From positions 24,106,932-24,170,931 of the forward strand of contig CM034313.1 of the NCBI GenBank assembly GCA_019925795.1: 64,000 bases of DNA, given 5' to 3'. The notes beneath the pieces were generated by a model. The model was not told the DNA's origin and searched no databases. It worked only from the letters and a program-made list of their open reading frames with translations. Source of the stretch: Dendrobium chrysotoxum. Lineage: Eukaryota > Streptophyta > Magnoliopsida > Asparagales > Orchidaceae. The position numbers and the translations under genes were made by a program. Each line of letters begins with the position of its first letter. Positions within the stretch are counted from its first letter, which is position 1. Below, in pieces: positions 11,418 to 22,113 of the stretch.

Positions 11418-11425
11418 ACTTTAAT

Positions 11426-12003
11426 AGAATTAAGAGATCTTTATGTCCTTGATGTTTTAAAGAAGAGGACTATGTGAATAGAACAATTATTTTAATAGTT
11501 TATTGAATTGCTTTTCACTCTAAATATAAAGTATAACCTATTTGTTAGAGGATACTAACTAATGGTAGTTTTATGATTTCTTTCATATTTCATAAATTTT
11601 ATGTAATAATTATCATTGTAGATCCAACTATAAATGTGTTAAAATACATAATGTTGATAAAATAATTTTAATCTAGAATATCAACAAAGAAAATAATAGT
11701 ATACATATGAATCACCAAGTTAGTAACTTGATAACTTCTAAATGTTTGTTATTTAAATATAAATCAACAAATCTAATCAAATACAATTTCTAATATGAAG
11801 AAAAAAAAGGAAAATAGATATCAAGAATTCAACAAAATAAAATGGAAATGATACATAAACTCAAAATTATAAGAACGAAGAACAAAGTATTATCTATTAA
11901 AAAATAAAGATTTTTACATGGATAATGATAAGAAAGAGAGAGAGATCTTCTTGACCTTCTCTTCTCTTCCATTCTTTTTATGTTCAATGGCATTTAAAGT
12001 TAC
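11426..12003. other. AT-rich stretch without recognised features
   Basis: No gene or element signature was seen. It is about three quarters A+T, with a short GAGAGA run near 11934. Confidence 0.4.
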
Positions 12004-12742
12004 AACAATAATAACAACAACAACAAGCCTTTGTCCCACTACGTGGGGTCGGCTACATGAATTCTTTTTCTCATTTGTGTCCTGTTAAAAGTTAAACTCT
12101 CGTTTAAATCTAATAAAGAAAGATCATTTCTAATATTTTCTAACCTAGTCTTTTTAAGTCTACCTCTACCCTTCTTAATATAAGTCAAATCTAATACCTC
12201 TATTTTCCTAATCGGGTCATCAAAAGGCTGTCGTTTTATGTGACCAAACCATCTAAGGCGACTCTGTCTTTTCTTAACTTCCACTGGAGCTACTCAAACC
12301 TTTTCACGTATATGCTCATTTCGTGTCCTATCTCTAAGGGTAAAGCCACTCATCCACCTGAGCATCCTCATCTCTGCAGCACTTAACTTAGTATTATGCT
12401 TCTCTTTTAATGGCCAACATTCGGCACCATAAAGCATCGCAGGTCTCACCATCATCTTATAGAATTTTCCCTTAAATTTGACGGTGACTTTTCTATCACA
12501 CAACAAGCCCAATGCATTCCTCCACTTCAACCATCCAACTTGAATTCTGTTGATAATATCCTCATCTATTTCACCATCTCTCTGAATAATAGATCCAAGA
12601 TATCTAAAACGTGTACTCTTATTAATGACTTGATCGCCCAATGTCACAATCCCCTCATTAGGTCTATTACTACTAAAATTATGCTCCATATATTCCATTT
12701 TAGATCTACTCAAGCGAAAACCTTTAAACTCTTGTTGACCCC
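12004..12742 (-). pseudogene. RTE-type LINE, 3' fragment of the ORF
   Basis: On the minus strand the translated text matches the C-terminal third of the RTE protein encoded at 19106-21265 over about 230 residues. Shared blocks are FRYLGSIIQRDGEIDEDI, AMLYGAECWPLKEKH, MRMLRWMSGFTLRDR, and the terminal NRTQ.RKRIHVADPT. One in-frame stop lies near 12291, where the intact copy has Gly (EKVGVAPVE). The element's 3' end is the (CAA)n run at 12006-12031 on the plus strand. The reverse transcriptase catalytic part is not included, so this is a 5'-truncated, dead copy. No convincing target duplication was seen. Confidence 0.85.
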
Positions 12743-12938
12743 TTAGCTACAGCCAAGAGAGAATAGACAAAATAAAAAATAAAAATTGTTTAAAATGATT
12801 ACCCGCGTAGCTGAAGCCCATCCCGTATCAAGCCAGAAATCCCGCTACAGTGCCTTATCTACTGCGATTCGGCGCCGAAACGTCTAGTCTCGCATCTACT
12901 CACGGAAGTTCTGCTTTGATCGTGTGCTTCCACTCGCA

Positions 12939-12945
12939 TTATAAG
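12939..12945 (+). promoter_or_regulatory. TATA-like box near the end of repeat copy 1
   Basis: The sequence ttataag lies about 140 bp inside the tacccgcg terminus. Copy 2 has a clean ttataaaa (minus strand) about 125-130 bp from its end, and copy 3 has ttaaaa at a similar distance. The conserved spacing suggests a real core promoter directed into the element. Confidence 0.4.
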
Positions 12946-13220
12946 AAGGAGAACGGAGAAGGCATTGAGGGGGACACATGCAAAACCTCTCCTTGATCTC
13001 AAACTTCCGATCTCCTCCCTCTCCCGTAAGCTCCACAGCTCCTGTATTGCTGTTCGACTTCGGCTCCCTCGTCGCGGCTCGACTATGCAGCTCCGACGAC
13101 TTTCCCTACCCTATTCGCAAGCCTTTCGAAGTCCGCAATCCACCAACACCTCCAGGCCTCCCGATTTCTTCCCAGATCCGAGCTACCTCCGCCCCTCTCT
13201 GTTCGCAAGCGGTGCCTTCG

Positions 13221-13225
<5 letters not shown>

Positions 13226-13262
<37 letters not shown>
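13226..13262 (+). repeat. (GA)n microsatellite
   Basis: About 18 GA units. Copies 2 and 3 have GA runs on the matching strand at the same place in the element (39200-39238 and 45364-45378, seen as TC on the plus strand). Confidence 0.9.
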
Positions 13263-13265
<3 letters not shown>

Positions 13266-13539
13266 AAGAATTTTCCCTCTTACCTAGCCGCAAGAAGTGC
13301 CTGTATCCGACCTTCCTCCTTCCTCTAGCCGATCACCTCTACCCTAGCCCGTATCTCTGCCTCCAGGAACGTCTCCTTATTGGATCGGAACTTAGACATT
13401 TTAATAGGAGGCAACAACGGGAGTTTACTCTCTGCGAAGGTAACTTCCTCCCTTATGCATGCTTCATCGGCTATGTCCCGTAGATCCACTGAATCGAGAA
13501 GGAAAACAGAGATTCAATCTCCCGTCCACATCTCAAATC

Positions 13540-14180
13540 CTTCGTAATTAGCTTAATTATAATTAAAGTAGTTAATTATATTTAATTACAACTAATAGTA
13601 ATTAATTGTGATTAACTAAAATTAATTATAGTTAGTTGATTAGCTTAATTCATAATTAATTATAGATTAAATAAAATTAATTATAATTAATTTTTAATTA
13701 ATCATGAATTAACGTGATTTATTTTAATTAATTTTAAATTAAATATAATTAATTATGAATTAAACATAATTAATTAAAATTAGTTTTTAATTAATCATAA
13801 ATCAAAACTAATTAATTTATACTTAATTTTAAATTAAACATAATTAATTATATTTTAAATATAATTAATTGTAATTAGTTTCTAATTAAGCTATAAATTA
13901 AACTTAATTAATTCATAATTAATTTTAATTAAATATAATTAATTATAGCTTAAATATAATTAATTGTAATTAATTTTTTTTAATTAATTAATTATGAATT
14001 AAACGTGATAAATTTATAATAAACTTTAAATTAAATATAATTAATTATATTTTAAATATAATTAATTATAGTTAATTTCTAATTAATTATAAATTAAATC
14101 TAATTAATTTTAAAATAAATATATTTAGTTATGCATTAATAACTAATTATAGTTAATTTATAATTAATTATAAAATAAAG
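13540..14180. repeat. TAATTA-rich low-complexity tract
   Basis: About 640 bp are built almost wholly from taattaattata-type words, with long runs free of G and C. The homologous tracts are at 38598-38940 and 44790-45182. Such DNA is able to unwind easily and to form many small hairpins. Confidence 0.85.
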
Positions 14181-14269
14181 CCCACAAGAAGCTCCTCCCT
14201 TGCCTCGGTCCACGAGCCAACACCTTTACCCCGACGCTCACCAAGGTATGATCCCAAAAACCCTAAAAA

Positions 14270-14700
14270 CTCCGAGAACTTGCTTTCGTCGTTCGCGGCG
14301 GACCGGGAAAACACCTATGCACGCGCTTTATTGCGCATGGTGGGTTGGGACCCCGGTGCGGTGCCTACGACAAGAGGGGTAGTCTCCGAGAACTTGCTTT
14401 CGTCGTTTGCGGCGGACCGGGAAAACACCTATGCACGCGCTTTATTGCGTATGGTGGGTTGGGACCCCGGTGCGGCGCCTACGACGAGGCGGGGTTATCT
14501 ATAAGTACCCTCGAGCGAGGGGAAAGCAAACTATCTTTTGAAAAATTTACCGTCGAAGACCCCATGCACGCGCTTTATTACGCGTGGTGGGAATGAAGAC
14601 AACGGCCGAGGTGTCTAAGGACACCTACCATGCACGCGCTTTATTGCGCGTGGTGGGAAGGCCCAGACTCCTGTTGTTTTTTCCCCTAAACGGGGGAGAC
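14270..14700 (+). repeat. Hairpin array, copy 1
   Basis: Four short inverted repeats occur at about 14320-14338, 14432-14451, 14566-14585 and 14633-14652, each with the six-base loop TTTATT on this strand. The last is perfect: CACGCGC, loop, GCGCGTG. They are set in a longer repeated context (cggaccgggaaaacacctatg before, ggtggg after), and two contexts are about 113 bp apart. The complementary strand carries AATAAA in each loop. Confidence 0.8.
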
Positions 14701-16610
14701 GCCGGGAGGCTGCCGAAAATTCGTGTGAACATAAGACGACACTTGGACACGATTTAGATATAAATGAACCAAGGATTGAACTTAACACGAACTGCAGAAG
14801 ACTTGTTTGTGGACTTGAACTTGGACCTAAACAAATTTTAGATGATGGATAAAAGGGCTGAACCCAAGTAAAATGAGATCAGACTGGAGCCGAATTCAAA
14901 TCAATTTGAACAAGCAATTGAACTTGCAAAAGATTTCAGAAGACTTTGAACAAAACTTGAGCTTGTACTTTAAACTCGAACTGTACAACATCAAATAGAA
15001 CTTGGACTTGAATGTAACATAATGCATATGCACTGGACTTACAAATGAAATTGAAATGAGAACTAGAACCTCAATGAATCATGTCTTGAATATAAAATCA
15101 AACTCAAAATAAGCTTGGGCAAATGATGTTGAACTGGACTCGGATGCAAATAACAAATGACTTGAACTCGAGAACTATAAAGAACTTGGAGGGAATACAT
15201 AGGACCAGATTTTGGATGAATAAACAAATCAAAGTCTAAATGCATCCTGGTCATCAAAGTGAACAACAAGTATTCAACTACTATAATGATCTTCATCTAT
15301 TAGCAAGAATGTGCAGTCTAGTTGCAAGCGGAGGCATAAGGATATCTCAATGAACCTTACAATACAATGTCTTCAAAGAACTGCAAAATTTGTATGCGAT
15401 TGACAATGATAAGCTCATAGTATCATGTCAATCGTACAATTGAATATGATGATTCAAATACAGAAGAATAATGTGAAGAGCTTGTAGGGCGAAAGTCTCC
15501 CACAAGCAATGTCAAGAGACTTGCAAACACCATTTACTTACAAATAACGATGAATCGCATGACTTCTTTGCCATGATCAAACACTAATCAAAGATTACAT
15601 CTGAGTTGATTGTAAACAAATGCAAGAAGGATGTGGACAAAATAAAAGCATACTGTTGATGCTGGTTAACTCGTGAAAGATGTGTATGTTGCATGCACAT
15701 AGGAAAAAGCATTTAATGAATATGAATCATCTGCAATCATGAATCTGGAAACTTGTAATGAACAAGTCTTCAAGCATGAACCTACAAGTTGACATGCTAA
15801 ACTTTTGTAATCACAACTTGCAAACATTGATTTTGTCAGGGGATAGAGATGAAGGAGCGCAATAACATCTCTATCATCGATAATAATTCAACATATAATG
15901 AATGATGTCGGTTTCTACAATGACAGATATAGTAGACTCTTACAGCAGTTTCTGCAATATTAGATACATCGTACCTGCAAGCAATGTAATGAACATGATG
16001 ATTCAATATCCATCGTACATGATGAATGTAGTAGGTCTACAAGCAAAGCAAGAGGAGCTGTGATGATTGTGGACATCTGCCGATAATGACGGAAGGTGTA
16101 TCGTAGATGTAATAGTAATAACTGATAATAAACAACGAATGTTACAAAGTCTTTTTGATTGACGACCACTCAATGGAGGGTAAATATATTGATCCTCTTG
16201 CAACCAAAATCAAGCGATACGCAACAAATCCATGCTCCTACAAGCTACTGTAAAAGATCTGCAATATATATGAATCCCCTACAAATACAGATGTATGCAC
16301 CACATATCATCTGTGGGTAGATACATAAAGACTTCAGTAAGAGCAGTATCCTGAAGTCAATTCCAATCCATGAATGAAAACATCTACCTGCCTACAAACA
16401 GTAGTGGGGGAGATCATACAATGCCACCGGATCTGCAACATCCATGCAAGCAGACAGAAGGCGTATAAATCTCCAAACGAAACCCAGTACTACGCCACCA
16501 GATCCGCAACTTTCATGCAAGCGAACAGAAAGCGTGTACAAATATTCCAAGAATACCCCCCGCACATGTGCACTTTAATTTGTATACACATAGGTACACT
16601 AAAAGGGGAA
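14701..16610. other. Repeat copy 1 interior without genes
   Basis: 14.70-15.06 kb is filled with gaacttga/ggacttgaac words. 15.06-16.6 kb has scattered gatgaatgtagta, ctgcaa and tacaagc words that recur in copies 2 and 3. I find no conserved open frame. Confidence 0.5.
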
Positions 16611-17060
16611 AATATAATCTTACACCCGCATGGGCCGTGGCGAGCGTGTTATTGGTACACACGTGACGCCTAGGGATGCTGCGCGGGTCAATAAATTTGA
16701 ACCCGATCCTCCTAAAACAAGTAAATAAGAGTTGACATGGTTCAATAAATATTTATAAAATGCCCCCAAACACCTGCATGGGCCCCGGTGAGAGTGTTAT
16801 TGGTACACACGTGACGCCTAGGGATGCTGCGCGGGTCAATAAATTTGAACCCGATCCTCCTAAAGCAAGTAAATAGGAGTTGATAAGGTTCAATAAATAT
16901 TTATAAAATGCCCCCAAACACCCGCATGGGCCCCGACAAGCATGTTATTGGTACACACGTGACGTCTAGGGATGCTGCACGGGTCAATGAATGAATTTAG
17001 GTTCGAACCCGATCCTTCTATAAAGGTCAATAGGAGTCGACAGGGTTCGAACCATCAAAC
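16611..17060 (+). repeat. 148-bp tandem repeat, about three copies
   Basis: The phrase gtgttattggtacacacg starts at 16646 and 16794, and the matching atgttattgg at 16942, giving exact 148-bp steps. Each unit contains gcatgggcccc, cacgtgac (a G-box-like CACGTG) and gggatgctgc. The last unit is altered and ends with gggttcgaacc. Copies 2 and 3 of the long repeat have the same array in reverse with 147- and 148-bp spacing. Confidence 0.85.
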
Positions 17061-18397
17061 AAATATACAGTTGTGGCAACCTATATATTTGTTTTAATGC
17101 GTTCATATTAGGCCTTCAAGGCTTATAATCAAGAAAATTCACTAACAAGGGCATGAAGCCTATGAAAACCCGATCTTCTGTTAGCAAGTAAACAGAGTTG
17201 ACAAGGTTCAATCCACAAACATCAATAATCCCAATCACCCCGATGATGACCACGTTGAATGCAGATCTCAACCGGAGGGGCCCATTCCAAATAATCAAAA
17301 TACTATCCCAAATTTCACAAAATCCAAAACTCCACAAAACTCCCAAAATCCCAAATTCCCTACAAAATCCAATCTTCTGAAAAATCCCAAAATCCCAAAA
17401 TCTTTCCAAATCCAAATATTTAAAAATTGAAATCCAACTATCAAAACACTTAAAGCAAAACCCATCCATCCTCCGCAACAGTTTGCTGAGGTGGATAAAT
17501 ATGAAAACTACTTCAGCTCACATAGAGCTAATGCCTAGTCGAAAATATCACTAGGATCCATTCTCAAATAATCTCCTGCTAGCAAGGACGTTGTACAAGT
17601 CCTCTAACCGACAGTTTTGCCGCCAAATGGCACTGCAGGATAAACGGTTATGACTCGGGGCCCTCTAAACCAGGTGGTCGCCGCCAAATGGCACCATTAT
17701 ATTATGGTTATGGCCAGAGCCCGTATGCTCCCCAATGGCATCAAATCCTTGAGATATGAATCAATAGGATATAATCGGTAGAGTACAAAGTCCTCTGTTA
17801 GCTAAGGTGGATTCAAATTTGTCCCCTTAAACAAATACTCCCCCCAGGTCTACAAGGTGCCCTTGGACGAAGCAACCCATGGCTGCCGACAATGATCCTT
17901 CTGTCAGGTTGGGGCGACTACCTCCTCTGACTAAGTAGACCAGGGATCACGATGGACCGGGACGACGGAACCATGGGATCTTGATCGGGTCCATCATCCA
18001 TTCCCCCACCATCCGCTTTAAGTGCAAGAGGGTGAAAATTTCTATTTTAAATATCAAATCTTCAAATTCACTCTAATTTCCTACACTCATACCCATGCTG
18101 CTATTATATGCCAGATGCATGTATCCTTATGTATCTGATTGACGACTAGCCTTAATCGAAAGTTCTCTCTCACTACCGGGAGGGGTAATTAACTATAGGG
18201 GCTTGCGCCTATAGGAAACCAGAACTCAGATCATAAAGTCCTCGCAAAATGAGGGCTAAATCTCTGGGTAGTGTCTTATCTACTATCTCATCTGCCTTCA
18301 AAAATTTACCTCGAAACTTAGCTCGTTAAAACTCCCCCGAAGAAAGCAAAGCAAAAAAAGTCAGGCGGAGGCCGGGGCCGAATTTTCAGAGCCCACA
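17061..18397 (+). repeat. Conserved terminal block of repeat copy 1
   Basis: This block is the part shared by all four copies. Landmarks are accggaggggccc, tttgctgaggtgg, two gccaaatggcac phrases about 70 bp apart, a gacccgatcaag-type segment, and the end ccggggccgaattttcag followed by agcccaca. No coding frame is conserved. The minus-strand frame 17116-17478 is not preserved elsewhere. Confidence 0.65.
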
Positions 18398-18857
18398 ACT
18401 CTAAAGTTGACCTCCATAATTCAAGTTTACCTTCAACTCCCTCTCTAGTCTTATCAACAAGAAGAAACTAAGGTACATCCTCTTGCAAATGTCTAGTGAG
18501 TAATTAGTGCTCTGTCTATTGACATTTGTGTTTCAATAATGAAGAACAAAAGAAACATCTGCTGCTATATTTATTGGGGTTTCAATAATGAAGGAATAAC
18601 TAAAAGTTTTTTGTTTTGCCGATTGGCATTACAATTTTAGGAGAGAATATAGAGAAGACCACAGAAACAACTTCAAAATTCCTAATCGAGATGCTTCAGC
18701 TTCTGAAAGCTGGAATTTAATGTGTTATTAAAATCAGATAAATTAATAATGACGAAGCATACAATATATCAAACTTAAAATTAATAACTGAGATGCTTCG
18801 GCATCTCCAAGTGCGAATTTTATATATTATTAAAATGAGAGTTAAATTAAGATTTTC
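18398..18857. other. Unassigned spacer with a short direct repeat
   Basis: The phrase gagatgcttcagcttct near 18689 recurs as gagatgcttcggcatct near 18797, each followed by a similar tattaaaat stretch. No gene was seen. Confidence 0.4.
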
Positions 18858-18874
18858 TTTGAGACAAATTTCTT
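18858..18874. repeat. Left 17-bp target-site duplication of the RTE LINE
   Basis: tttgagacaaatttctt here is repeated exactly at 21302-21318, on either side of the RTE insertion. A perfect duplication of this length is typical of target-primed reverse transcription and indicates a recent event. Confidence 0.9.
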
Positions 18875-18875
18875 A

Positions 18876-19157
18876 AGCATTCATGATGGCCATGGGTTTG
18901 GAACGACAAATGAAGGTGGTAAGTCCATATTAGATTTTTGTTTAGCTTTTGATTTTTTAATTACTAATACATTATTTAAGAAAAGGAATGAGCATCTCAT
19001 TACTTATAAAAATGGATATAGTACAACTCAGATTGATTATTTTCTTATAAGGAAATTAGATCGTTTAGATTGCAAAGATTGTAAAGTTATTCCGAGTGAA
19101 AACTTATGTACCCAACATCGTTTATTAGTTTTGGACTTGAAGATAATGGGAAGAAAT
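18876..19157 (+). pseudogene. RTE endonuclease domain, C-terminal part
   Basis: The frame reads HDGHGFGTTNEGGKSILDF, then ITNTLFKKRNEHLITY, IDYFLIRKLDRLDC and QHRLLVLDL. This is the end of an APE-like endonuclease (EEP family) that nicks target DNA. The N-terminal catalytic residues are missing because the element is 5'-truncated. The frame ends at a stop at 19158-19160, while the polymerase frame runs in another phase from 19106, so one base has been lost or gained near 19140. Confidence 0.8.
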
Positions 19158-21265
19158 TAAAAAATAAAGTAAAACATTTTCCTAGGATTAGATGGGGGCA
19201 TTTAAAGAATATTAACAAAAATATTTTTGAGAGTAAGATTTTAGATCTTAAAATTTTGTCTGTGCATGAGGATGCTAATGTTATGTGGGAAAAAGTGGCT
19301 AGTAATATTAAGAATATTGCAAAAGATGTGCTTGGAGTTTCAAAGGGAAAAGCTCTTAATAGTAAAAATAGTTGGTGGTGGAATCCAAATGTGCAAGAAA
19401 AGATTAAAAATAAGAAGATTTATTATAAAAATTGGTTTAATTGTAAAAATTCTGATAATTGGAAATTATATAAAGAGGCACGTAAGGAATCTAAGAAAGC
19501 AATATGTGATGCAAAGAGTTTAGCTTTTAGTGATTTATATAATAGATTAGATACTAAGGAGGGAGAAAGATATATGTATAAGCTAGCCAAACAAAGAGAT
19601 AGGAGTAGTAAGGATTTAGTTCAAGTGAAGTGTATTAAGGATGAAGATCAAAAAGTATTTTTTTTAGAAGATGATATTCAACAAAGGTGGATGAGATATT
19701 TTGCTAAACTTTTTAATGAAGAATGTGAAAATAAAATTGACTGTAGTGACCTTAGCACCTTAAATGAAAATAAAGATTTCTGTTTTTATCGGTGTATTAG
19801 TAAAACCGAAGTTAGAGAGGCTTTAAAGAAAATGAAGGGTGGAAAAGCTGTTGGACCTGATGATATTCCAATAGAGGTGTGGAAATGCTTAGGAGATGAA
19901 GGAATTTCTTGGCTTACTAAACTTTTTAATACTGTTTTGAAGACTAAAAAGATGCCAGATGAGTGGAGAATGAGTGTGTTAATCCCTATTTTTAAGAATA
20001 AAGGTGATGCACAAGATTGTGCGAATTATAGAGGAATTAAGTTAATGTGTCATACTTTAAAACTATGGGAACGAGTTATGGAGCATAGGTTGCGGCGTGA
20101 TACTAATGTTTCTCAAAATCAATTTGGATTTATGCCGGGTAGGTCTACTATGGAAGCCATACATTTATTAAGAGGTTTGATGGAGAAATATAGAGAGAAT
20201 AAGGAGGATTTACATATGATATTTATTGATTTAGAAAAAGCATATGATAAAGTTCCAAGAGAAGTGCTATGGAGAGTTCTTGAAAAGAAAGAAGTTAATA
20301 ACGTTTATACTCAAATCATTAAAGATATGTATGCAGGAGCTATTACTTGTGTTCAAACACAAGGTGGTTTGACCAAGTATTTTCCTATTTCGGTTGGATT
20401 ACACCAAGGATCAGCCTTAAGCCCATATCTTTTTGCTTTAGTCATCGATGTTCTCACTAGACATTTGCAAGAGGATGTACCTTGGTGTATGCTTTTTGCT
20501 GATGATATTCTTCTTGTTGATAAGACTAGAGAGGGAGTTGAAGGTAAACTAGAATTGTGGAGGTCAACCTTAGAGTCTAAAGGTTTTCGCTTGAGTAGAT
20601 CTAAAACGGAATATATGGAGTGTAATTTTAGTAATAATAGACCTAGTGAGGGCATTGTGACTTTGGCCGATCAAGTCATTAATAAGAGTATAAGTTTTAG
20701 ATATCTTGGATCTATTGTTCAGAGTGATGGTGATATAGATGGGGATATTATCAGCAGAATCCAAGTTGGATGGTTGAAGTGGAGGAATGCATCGGGCTTA
20801 TTGTGTGATAGAAAAGTACCCCTCAAACTTAAGGGAAAATTCTATAAGATGGTGGTGAGACCTGCAATGCTTTATGGTGCTGAATGTTGGCCATTAAAAG
20901 AGAAGCATAATTCTAAGTTAAGTGTTGCAGAGATGAGGATGCTTAGGTGGATGAGTGGCTTTACCCTTAGAGATAGGATACGAAATGAGCAAATTCGTGA
21001 AAAGGTTGGAGTAGCTCCAGTGGAAGATAAGATTAGAGAGAGTCGCCTTAGATGGTTTGGTCACGTAAAACGGCGGCCTCTCGATGACCCGGTTAGGAAA
21101 GTAGAGGTCTTAGATTTGACTTATGTTAAGAAAGGTAGAGGTAGACCTAAAAAGACTTGGTTAGAAAATATTAGAAATGATCTTTCTTTATTAGATTTAA
21201 ACGAGAATTTGACTTTTAATAGGACACAATGGAGAAAAAGGATTCATGTAGCCGACCCCACGTAG
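19106..21265 (+). CDS. RTE LINE reverse transcriptase, 719-codon open frame
   Basis: This is a non-LTR reverse transcriptase, the enzyme that copies element RNA onto nicked chromosomal DNA. Visible motifs in order are AVGPDDIP near residue 248; NYRGIKL; QFGFMPGRST; FIDLEKAYDKVP with Asp near 375; GLHQGSALSPY near 431; and catalytic FADD at about 464-467. A C-terminal region follows with YGAECWPLK, MSGFTLRDR, SRLRWFGHVKRRP and terminal RIHVADPT. The frame is uninterrupted, unlike every other polymerase in the window. The methionine at 19106 is probably only the first available one: in intact relatives this domain follows the endonuclease in one protein. It is not expected to be active alone, because the element lacks a promoter and a full endonuclease. 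Confidence 0.9.
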   Translation: MYPTSFISFGLEDNGKKLKNKVKHFPRIRWGHLKNINKNIFESKILDLKILSVHEDANVMWEKVASNIKNIAKDVLGVSKGKALNSKNSWWWNPNVQEKIKNKKIYYKNWFNCKNSDNWKLYKEARKESKKAICDAKSLAFSDLYNRLDTKEGERYMYKLAKQRDRSSKDLVQVKCIKDEDQKVFFLEDDIQQRWMRYFAKLFNEECENKIDCSDLSTLNENKDFCFYRCISKTEVREALKKMKGGKAVGPDDIPIEVWKCLGDEGISWLTKLFNTVLKTKKMPDEWRMSVLIPIFKNKGDAQDCANYRGIKLMCHTLKLWERVMEHRLRRDTNVSQNQFGFMPGRSTMEAIHLLRGLMEKYRENKEDLHMIFIDLEKAYDKVPREVLWRVLEKKEVNNVYTQIIKDMYAGAITCVQTQGGLTKYFPISVGLHQGSALSPYLFALVIDVLTRHLQEDVPWCMLFADDILLVDKTREGVEGKLELWRSTLESKGFRLSRSKTEYMECNFSNNRPSEGIVTLADQVINKSISFRYLGSIVQSDGDIDGDIISRIQVGWLKWRNASGLLCDRKVPLKLKGKFYKMVVRPAMLYGAECWPLKEKHNSKLSVAEMRMLRWMSGFTLRDRIRNEQIREKVGVAPVEDKIRESRLRWFGHVKRRPLDDPVRKVEVLDLTYVKKGRGRPKKTWLENIRNDLSLLDLNENLTFNRTQWRKRIHVADPT

Positions 21266-21301
21266 TGGGATAAAGGCTTGATGTTGTTGTTGTTGTTGTT
21301 G

Positions 21302-21318
21302 TTTGAGACAAATTTCTT
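21302..21318. repeat. Right 17-bp target-site duplication of the RTE LINE
   Basis: It is identical to 18858-18874. It lies within the left inverted repeat of a small TIR element that continues to about 21424. Confidence 0.9.
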
Positions 21319-21424
21319 GCTACTTTTTAAAATAGTTTTTTAGTACAAAATTTTTTTTAACTAGAAATTTTTTTACTAAAAAGCTACTTTAGAAAGCAAC
21401 CAAAAAGCCATCCCAAACTAAGCC
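21319..21424. mobile_element. Small TIR element (MITE a), split by the RTE
   Basis: The remainder of a palindromic element begins in the duplicated tttgagacaaatttctt. It shows cttttt..agttttttagtac, then actaaaaagctacttta and ccatcccaaactaagcc, matching the layout of MITEs b and d. The left inverted repeat is now present twice, once on each side of the RTE. Confidence 0.65.
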
Positions 21425-22097
21425 TAAATGAAGGGTTCTTTACTAATATATAATGTATGGTTAGGATTAAATCTTAAAAAATAAAATAAAATACTAGAAT
21501 TTTATATGAGAAGAAACTCATGCCAGTTCTATAATAACAATATAGATGTAAAGTAAAAGAACTTTTAAGTAATAAAATAAATTGTCAGTTTACTCTAGTG
21601 CTATGTGTGGGCTATTTGATATAAATTCTTCCGGTGCTTTGCAAATCTTAATTACTAAAATCAAATTAATTTTAGTAATAAATCTATTTACTATTAGCTT
21701 AAATAATATATATTTAAAAAAAATGCCAAAGTAATCTTTATTAAAATTTATAATTATATCATATAAAACAATCATATCTAAATTATAACCTTTGTGTTAG
21801 GTATTTATGATCAATTATTTATTTATAATTCACAAATTTTAATTAATTTAATTTCTAGATAAATTAGTATAATTTGATTTTTATTTTATCACTTTTACAA
21901 ATATAAAAACCAAACAAAGACCAAAAATAAAAGAGGGCTAAATTAAAATCAATTATTGAACCAATATTTTAACAATAAAAAGTTTGATATATATTCTATG
22001 TTATCAAGTAGAATTTCAAATTTAAGTGACAATTAAATTAGTATTTGAAATGAAAGAAACATATTTGCTTTTTTTTTTTTTGAAAATTAGAACATGT
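21425..22097. other. AT-rich stretch without recognised features
   Basis: No gene was seen. Long A/T runs occur, including a T12 tract ending near 22081. Confidence 0.4.
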
Positions 22098-22113
22098 TCG
22101 TTATTGTTATGTT

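Larger units (their letters stand above)
12800..18397 (+). repeat. Long noncoding repeat, copy 1 (5.6 kb)
   Basis: The same module order recurs, reversed, at 34522-39726 and 40989-45785, and in part at 51060-52411. From left to right: a GC-rich end opening tacccgcg with a TATA-like box; a GA microsatellite; a conserved segment of about 120 bp; a TAATTA-rich tract; a hairpin array; tgaacttg-rich DNA; a unique middle; 148-bp tandem repeats; and a conserved end block closing with gaattttcagagcccaca. I recognise no protein domain, no terminal inverted repeat and no target duplication. It could be a large retrotransposon derivative, an oversized LTR, or a family of its own. The single 172-codon frame at 12965-13483 is not conserved in copies 2 and 3. 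Confidence 0.7.
18875..21301 (+). mobile_element. RTE-type LINE, 5'-truncated, young (2.43 kb)
   Basis: The element starts inside the endonuclease domain and ends in gccgaccccacgtagtgg, then gataaaggcttga and (TTG)n. It is flanked by a perfect 17-bp duplication. It carries the end of the endonuclease reading frame (18876-19157) and a long reverse transcriptase frame (19106-21265). Three other RTE pieces in the window (12.0, 40.49 and 53.8 kb) share its 3' end. Confidence 0.9.

Noticed and set aside
12965..13483. 172-codon plus-strand frame with an Arg-Glu repeat
   Set aside because: The Arg-Glu run is just the GA microsatellite. The frame lies in a noncoding repeat, and the matching positions of copies 2 and 3 do not keep it.
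14270..14700. CRISPR-like array
   Set aside because: The units are spaced unevenly and the intervening sequence is itself repeated. The context is a plant nuclear repeat, so hairpin-bearing tandem sequence is the better description.
16995..17060. tRNA or tRNA-derived SINE suggested by ggttcgaaccc
   Set aside because: There is a B-box-like word but no A box at proper distance and no cloverleaf. The words lie in the 148-bp repeats and a decayed flank.
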